Source of the DNA: DATDRM01 sp035291705
GTDB lineage: Bacteria; Chloroflexota; Anaerolineae; Anaerolineales; UBA4823
NCBI GenBank assembly: GCA_035291705.1
Contig: DATDRM010000025.1
Location: forward strand, 1 to 10,604
Direction of reading: 5' to 3'
DNA: 10,604 nt
Below the pieces are notes generated by a model. That model was not told where the DNA came from. It saw nothing but the letters and a program-made list of their open reading frames with translations, and searched no databases. The position numbers and the translations under genes were made by a program. Shown one piece after another: positions 8,610 to 10,604 of the stretch (position 1 is the stretch's first letter; every line of letters starts with the position of its first letter).

Positions 8610-8623
8610 AGAATAGAGAGTAG
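8595..8623 (+). repeat. Heptamer tandem repeat, consensus GAGANTA, across the A2M stop codon
   Basis: Four 7-bp units stand head to tail: GAGATTA, GAGACTA, GAGAATA, GAGAGTA, followed by GAG. All positions are constant except the fifth, which is T, C, A and G in turn. The repeat encodes the last residues (EIRD) and its second unit supplies the first two bases of the TAG stop at 8607-8609. Confidence 0.8.
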
Positions 8624-8636
8624 AGGTTGGTAAGAC

Positions 8637-8669
8637 AACTTCCCGAAAGTTCTAAACTTTCGGGAAGTT
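8637..8669. repeat. Perfect 15-bp inverted repeat with 3-base loop between convergent genes
   Basis: The arms AACTTCCCGAAAGTT (8637-8651) and AACTTTCGGGAAGTT (8655-8669) are exact reverse complements around CTA. Lying between the ends of the A2M gene (8609) and the radical SAM gene (8701), it could stop transcription from both sides. There is no T-run after the stem on either strand, so a standard intrinsic terminator is not supported. A palindromic repeat element is an equal possibility. Confidence 0.75.
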
Positions 8670-8680
8670 ACTAAGATCGG

Positions 8681-8694
8681 AACTTTCGCGAAGT
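8681..8694. repeat. Third, altered copy of the hairpin arm
   Basis: AACTTTCGCGAAGT repeats the right arm of the preceding hairpin at 13 of 14 positions, 26 bases downstream. The single G-to-C change creates the self-complementary core TTCGCGAA. It could pair with the left arm at 8637-8651 instead of the perfect partner. It ends 6 bases before the radical SAM stop codon. Confidence 0.65.
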
Positions 8695-8700
8695 CGTGCC

Positions 8701-9645
8701 CTAATATTCCTGCACCGGATACGTATACCCATCTTCGATCCGCCTGGCTGCTTCGAGGTGCTTTCTCACGTATTGCCCGCAATTGCTGCCGATGTAGTTC
8801 TCTTCGAGCTCCCCGATGCTGACGATGGTTTGGTATCCAACCCCCTGTAAAGCCTGAACGACTTCATAATCCTGGCTGGCCTGTTTTGGATCGATGTATG
8901 ACGATAGGCCGCTTTGGCGAGCCTGGTGGGTGGGGTTGAGCGGCGTGATTTTGATCAGGAATTTGGCGGGGTCGAAGTGCTCCCGTAGGACTGCGGGGTC
9001 CACCGGCATATCCCTGGCCAGGGCGAAATTGAGGGTGACCTTGCGGTCGCCGGCCTCAAAAAATTCTTCCCCGTAGGCCGCCATCCTGGCAAAACTCCAT
9101 TTCTTCACCGGGATGATCTGGTCTCTTAACTTTTCGTCCGTGGTGTGGATGGAGAACTGGAACTGGAAGCGCCCGCCTGAAAATTTGCTGCGTTTGATCT
9201 CCAGCAGCCTATCGAAGAAGCGATCCACCCCGCGCGGGGCGATGGTGGAAATGGAAGGCATGAACCCAGGGGCATCGTAGCGCGCCTGGAGTTCCTCCAG
9301 CACGTCCAGTACCTCCAGGTTAAAGGAGGGCTCGCCCATGCGGGCAAATTGGATTTTGAATTGCTGGGCGGGGATGCACCCATCGGGGTAGCGCTTACGC
9401 ACCAGGAAATCTACCTGGGCAAAGATGTCCTCTTTGGAGACTTTGCCGTGGTAGTGGCCGCCCGCATCGCACATCAGGCAGCCCACCGGGCAACCGTACA
9501 TGGTAGATACCAGCAGCACCCATTTCGTCTCGCGCGGCAGAGGCGGTTGCACCGCCTCGACGAACTCCACCAGCTGCCCATCGCCGAGTTCGGCGATATA
9601 AACCATTGCTACCTTATCATTCCCGGTTGAAGCGATTACCTTCAT
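8701..9645 (-). CDS. RlmN/Cfr-type radical SAM protein lacking the N-terminal domain
   Basis: This 314-residue protein has the radical SAM cluster motif Cys52-x3-Cys56-x2-Cys59, followed by landmarks in the same order as RlmN/Cfr methyltransferases. These are the 'GDGQLVEFVEA' strand (21-31) before the cluster, FARMGEP (100-106, SAM-binding GEP), SISTIAPRG (131-139), FSIHTTDEKLRDQIIP (164-179, matching SLHAP-x-DE), ITPLNP (233-238) and SNCGQY (287-292). RlmN and Cfr carry their methyl-holding cysteine at the last motif, here Cys289. It starts directly at the pre-cluster strand, so the usual N-terminal helical accessory domain is missing. The second conserved cysteine of RlmN/Cfr, seven residues before the first cluster Cys, is Leu45 here; the only spare cysteine is Cys90. 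The substrate is therefore unknown; RNA methylation is an inference, not a call. AGGAG (9654-9658) lies 8 bases before the ATG. The flavoprotein gene is 31 bases upstream, in the same direction. Confidence 0.85.
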   Translation of the reverse strand: MKVIASTGNDKVAMVYIAELGDGQLVEFVEAVQPPLPRETKWVLLVSTMYGCPVGCLMCDAGGHYHGKVSKEDIFAQVDFLVRKRYPDGCIPAQQFKIQFARMGEPSFNLEVLDVLEELQARYDAPGFMPSISTIAPRGVDRFFDRLLEIKRSKFSGGRFQFQFSIHTTDEKLRDQIIPVKKWSFARMAAYGEEFFEAGDRKVTLNFALARDMPVDPAVLREHFDPAKFLIKITPLNPTHQARQSGLSSYIDPKQASQDYEVVQALQGVGYQTIVSIGELEENYIGSNCGQYVRKHLEAARRIEDGYTYPVQEY

Positions 9646-9653
9646 TACCTAAA

Positions 9654-9658
9654 CTCCT
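9654..9658 (-). promoter_or_regulatory. Ribosome binding site of the radical SAM gene
   Basis: On the minus strand AGGAG lies 8 bases before ATG 9645, within the 31-base gap after the flavoprotein stop. It supports this start and separate initiation within a shared transcript. Confidence 0.7.
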
Positions 9659-9667
9659 GTTTGATTG

Positions 9668-9690
9668 GGACACGGATTACACAGATTTTT
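9668..9690. repeat. Possible dispersed-repeat fragment over the flavoprotein stop codon
   Basis: The stretch holds CACGGATTACACAGATTTTT (9671-9690), with the paired half-units ACACGGATT and ACACAGATT. It resembles low-complexity 'cacggatt/cacagatt' strings that I recall from intergenic DNA of environmental genomes. It encodes the last residues (EKSV) and the stop of the flavoprotein. Only one copy is in the window, so its repeat nature is not shown here. Confidence 0.3.
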
Positions 9691-10564
9691 CCAAATGCCG
9701 GTAAATCTGCATGGCTGCCAGGAGGCCGTCTCCCACAGCGATGGCAGTCTGGCGGAAGATGCCGTTTTTTACGTCGCCTATAAAGTATAACAGCCCTTTG
9801 CTCTCCAATTCCTGGGAGGTTTTCACGATCTGTGCGGATAAGAAATCCAGTCGCGGCTCCCTGCCGAAAGCCACCACCAGGTAATCTGCGTGGAATGACC
9901 TCTGCCCCGTGGGATGGGAACAATCCAGCCGCATCCCAGCGGGGGGATCAACCTTGATTTGAGAAATGGTTATATTGTCAAAATAACCGATCTTGGGTTC
10001 CCGCTGGACTCTTTCCCATAAGAGCGGCAGGCACTTTATCGCTGCGCCCCGGTTGAGAACCACGATCTGGTTGTTTTTTGCCAGGTTCAGGGCGTAATCG
10101 AAGGCAGCATCCCCCGCTCCTAAAATGACGATTTCAAGGTCGCTCTGGCCAACCAGTGAGTAGATTTCATAGAAAACCTTGCTCCGGGCTTCTGCGGGGA
10201 TATGCGCCCCGCGGTAGGGATGTGGCCGGGTGCCGGAAGCGACCACGACGAAGCGCGCCGCATAAATGTCCTGGCTGGTTTCAATCTGGAATAAACCAGC
10301 TACTAAGTCGAGCCTGGCCACCTCAGCGTATGTGACCCGCAGACCAAAATCCCTGGCCTGTTGCTCGAGCAAGCCGACCAGCTTCATGCCCGAGATGCCC
10401 CCCGGAAACCCGGGATAGTTCTCGACAAGGTTGGCGTTGCGCAGCAATCCGCCAAGCGCCCCTCTTTCGAAGATCAGCGGATTCAGCCCATAGCGTTTGA
10501 GCTGGATGGCAGCGGCGATACCTGCCGGACCGCCACCGATGATGATTACGTCCTCAATATCCAT
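9677..10564 (-). CDS. Thioredoxin-reductase-like FAD/NAD(P)-binding oxidoreductase without CxxC
   Basis: This is a 295-residue two-nucleotide-domain flavoprotein. The FAD site shows IIIGGGPAG (7-15), Glu33 at the end of the second strand, GGLLRNANLVENYPGF (38-53) and ASGTRP (109-114). A second dinucleotide site follows, ILGAGDAA (147-154). The closing FAD motif is FIGDV (261-265), then RQTAIAVGDGLLAA (271-284). Order and length match the thioredoxin reductase family. However, the redox CxxC that normally lies just before the second nucleotide site is absent: the segment reads FYEIYSLVGQ, and the only cysteines are Cys178 and Cys215. It should move electrons from NAD(P)H to a partner other than thioredoxin, as ferredoxin-NADP reductases of this fold do. 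The partner is not known. ATG 10564 overlaps the end of the upstream frame by 11 bases, so coupling is likely. The radical SAM gene follows after 31 bases, making that protein a candidate partner by inference. Confidence 0.85.
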   Translation of the reverse strand: MDIEDVIIIGGGPAGIAAAIQLKRYGLNPLIFERGALGGLLRNANLVENYPGFPGGISGMKLVGLLEQQARDFGLRVTYAEVARLDLVAGLFQIETSQDIYAARFVVVASGTRPHPYRGAHIPAEARSKVFYEIYSLVGQSDLEIVILGAGDAAFDYALNLAKNNQIVVLNRGAAIKCLPLLWERVQREPKIGYFDNITISQIKVDPPAGMRLDCSHPTGQRSFHADYLVVAFGREPRLDFLSAQIVKTSQELESKGLLYFIGDVKNGIFRQTAIAVGDGLLAAMQIYRHLEKSV

Positions 10565-10604
10565 CTTTCATTCGCAGCTGAGCCAGGATCTCGTCCACCA
10601 AGAC
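10554..10604 (-). CDS. C-terminal end of an upstream gene (runs off the right edge)
   Basis: A frame open from the right edge ends in TGA at 10556-10554, encoding VLVDEILAQLRMKDGY. The stop lies inside the first codons of the flavoprotein gene, an 11-base overlap typical of bacterial operons. The peptide looks like a charged amphipathic helix with a polar tail. Sixteen residues are too few to name a family, and chance openness of the frame over this length is possible. Confidence 0.45.
   Translation of the reverse strand, partial: VLVDEILAQLRMKDGY

Noticed and set aside
8637..8669. Standard intrinsic terminator
   Set aside because: The stem is perfect, but no T-run follows it on either strand, so it is listed as an inverted repeat with possible terminator activity only.
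9677..10564. True thioredoxin reductase (trxB)
   Set aside because: The active-site CxxC is missing; only isolated Cys178 and Cys215 are present.

Overview
The window looks like chromosomal DNA of an environmental bacterium, moderately GC-rich, most likely a Chloroflexota (Anaerolineae-like) lineage. That placement is inference. It rests on a very large lipoprotein-type alpha-2-macroglobulin with a Thr/Pro-rich linker, a VanW/peptidoglycan-binding protein ending in a G5-like domain, a stand-alone Trm112-like zinc protein and short heptameric repeats at gene edges. I see no rRNA, tRNA, CRISPR array, transposase or phage gene. No stretch longer than about 300 bases lacks a gene.

Left block, minus strand, read right to left: a membrane-anchored VanW-domain protein (2500 to 620), a 71-residue Trm112-like zinc protein (545 to 330), and the start of a HEAT-repeat protein that runs off the left edge (314 to 1). 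The spacings of 74 and 15 bases suggest co-transcription. A short divergent promoter region (about 2552-2636) separates this block from the plus-strand gene that fills most of the window: a 1990-residue bacterial alpha-2-macroglobulin (2637-8609). It has a lipoprotein signal, four Ig-like modules, an MG2 strand motif, an A2M domain and an intact CTEQ thioester motif. The VanW and A2M proteins are both envelope proteins, and their predicted -10 elements overlap, so shared control is plausible.

Right block, minus strand, read right to left: the last 16 codons of an upstream gene (10604 to 10554), a thioredoxin-reductase-like flavoprotein without the CxxC pair (10564 to 9677), and a radical SAM protein of the RlmN/Cfr type (9645 to 8701). 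The radical SAM protein has no N-terminal accessory domain. It keeps the methyl-carrying cysteine motif (CGQ) but has leucine where RlmN and Cfr have their second, resolving cysteine. The three reading frames are tightly packed, so the flavoprotein may supply electrons to the radical SAM enzyme. This is the most interesting functional unit in the window.

The convergent gap (8610-8700) holds a perfect 15-bp inverted repeat plus a third, slightly changed copy of one arm. Heptamer tandem repeats occur inside both ends of the A2M gene, and the 3' copy supplies its stop codon. A repeat-like stretch likewise overlaps the stop codon of the flavoprotein gene.
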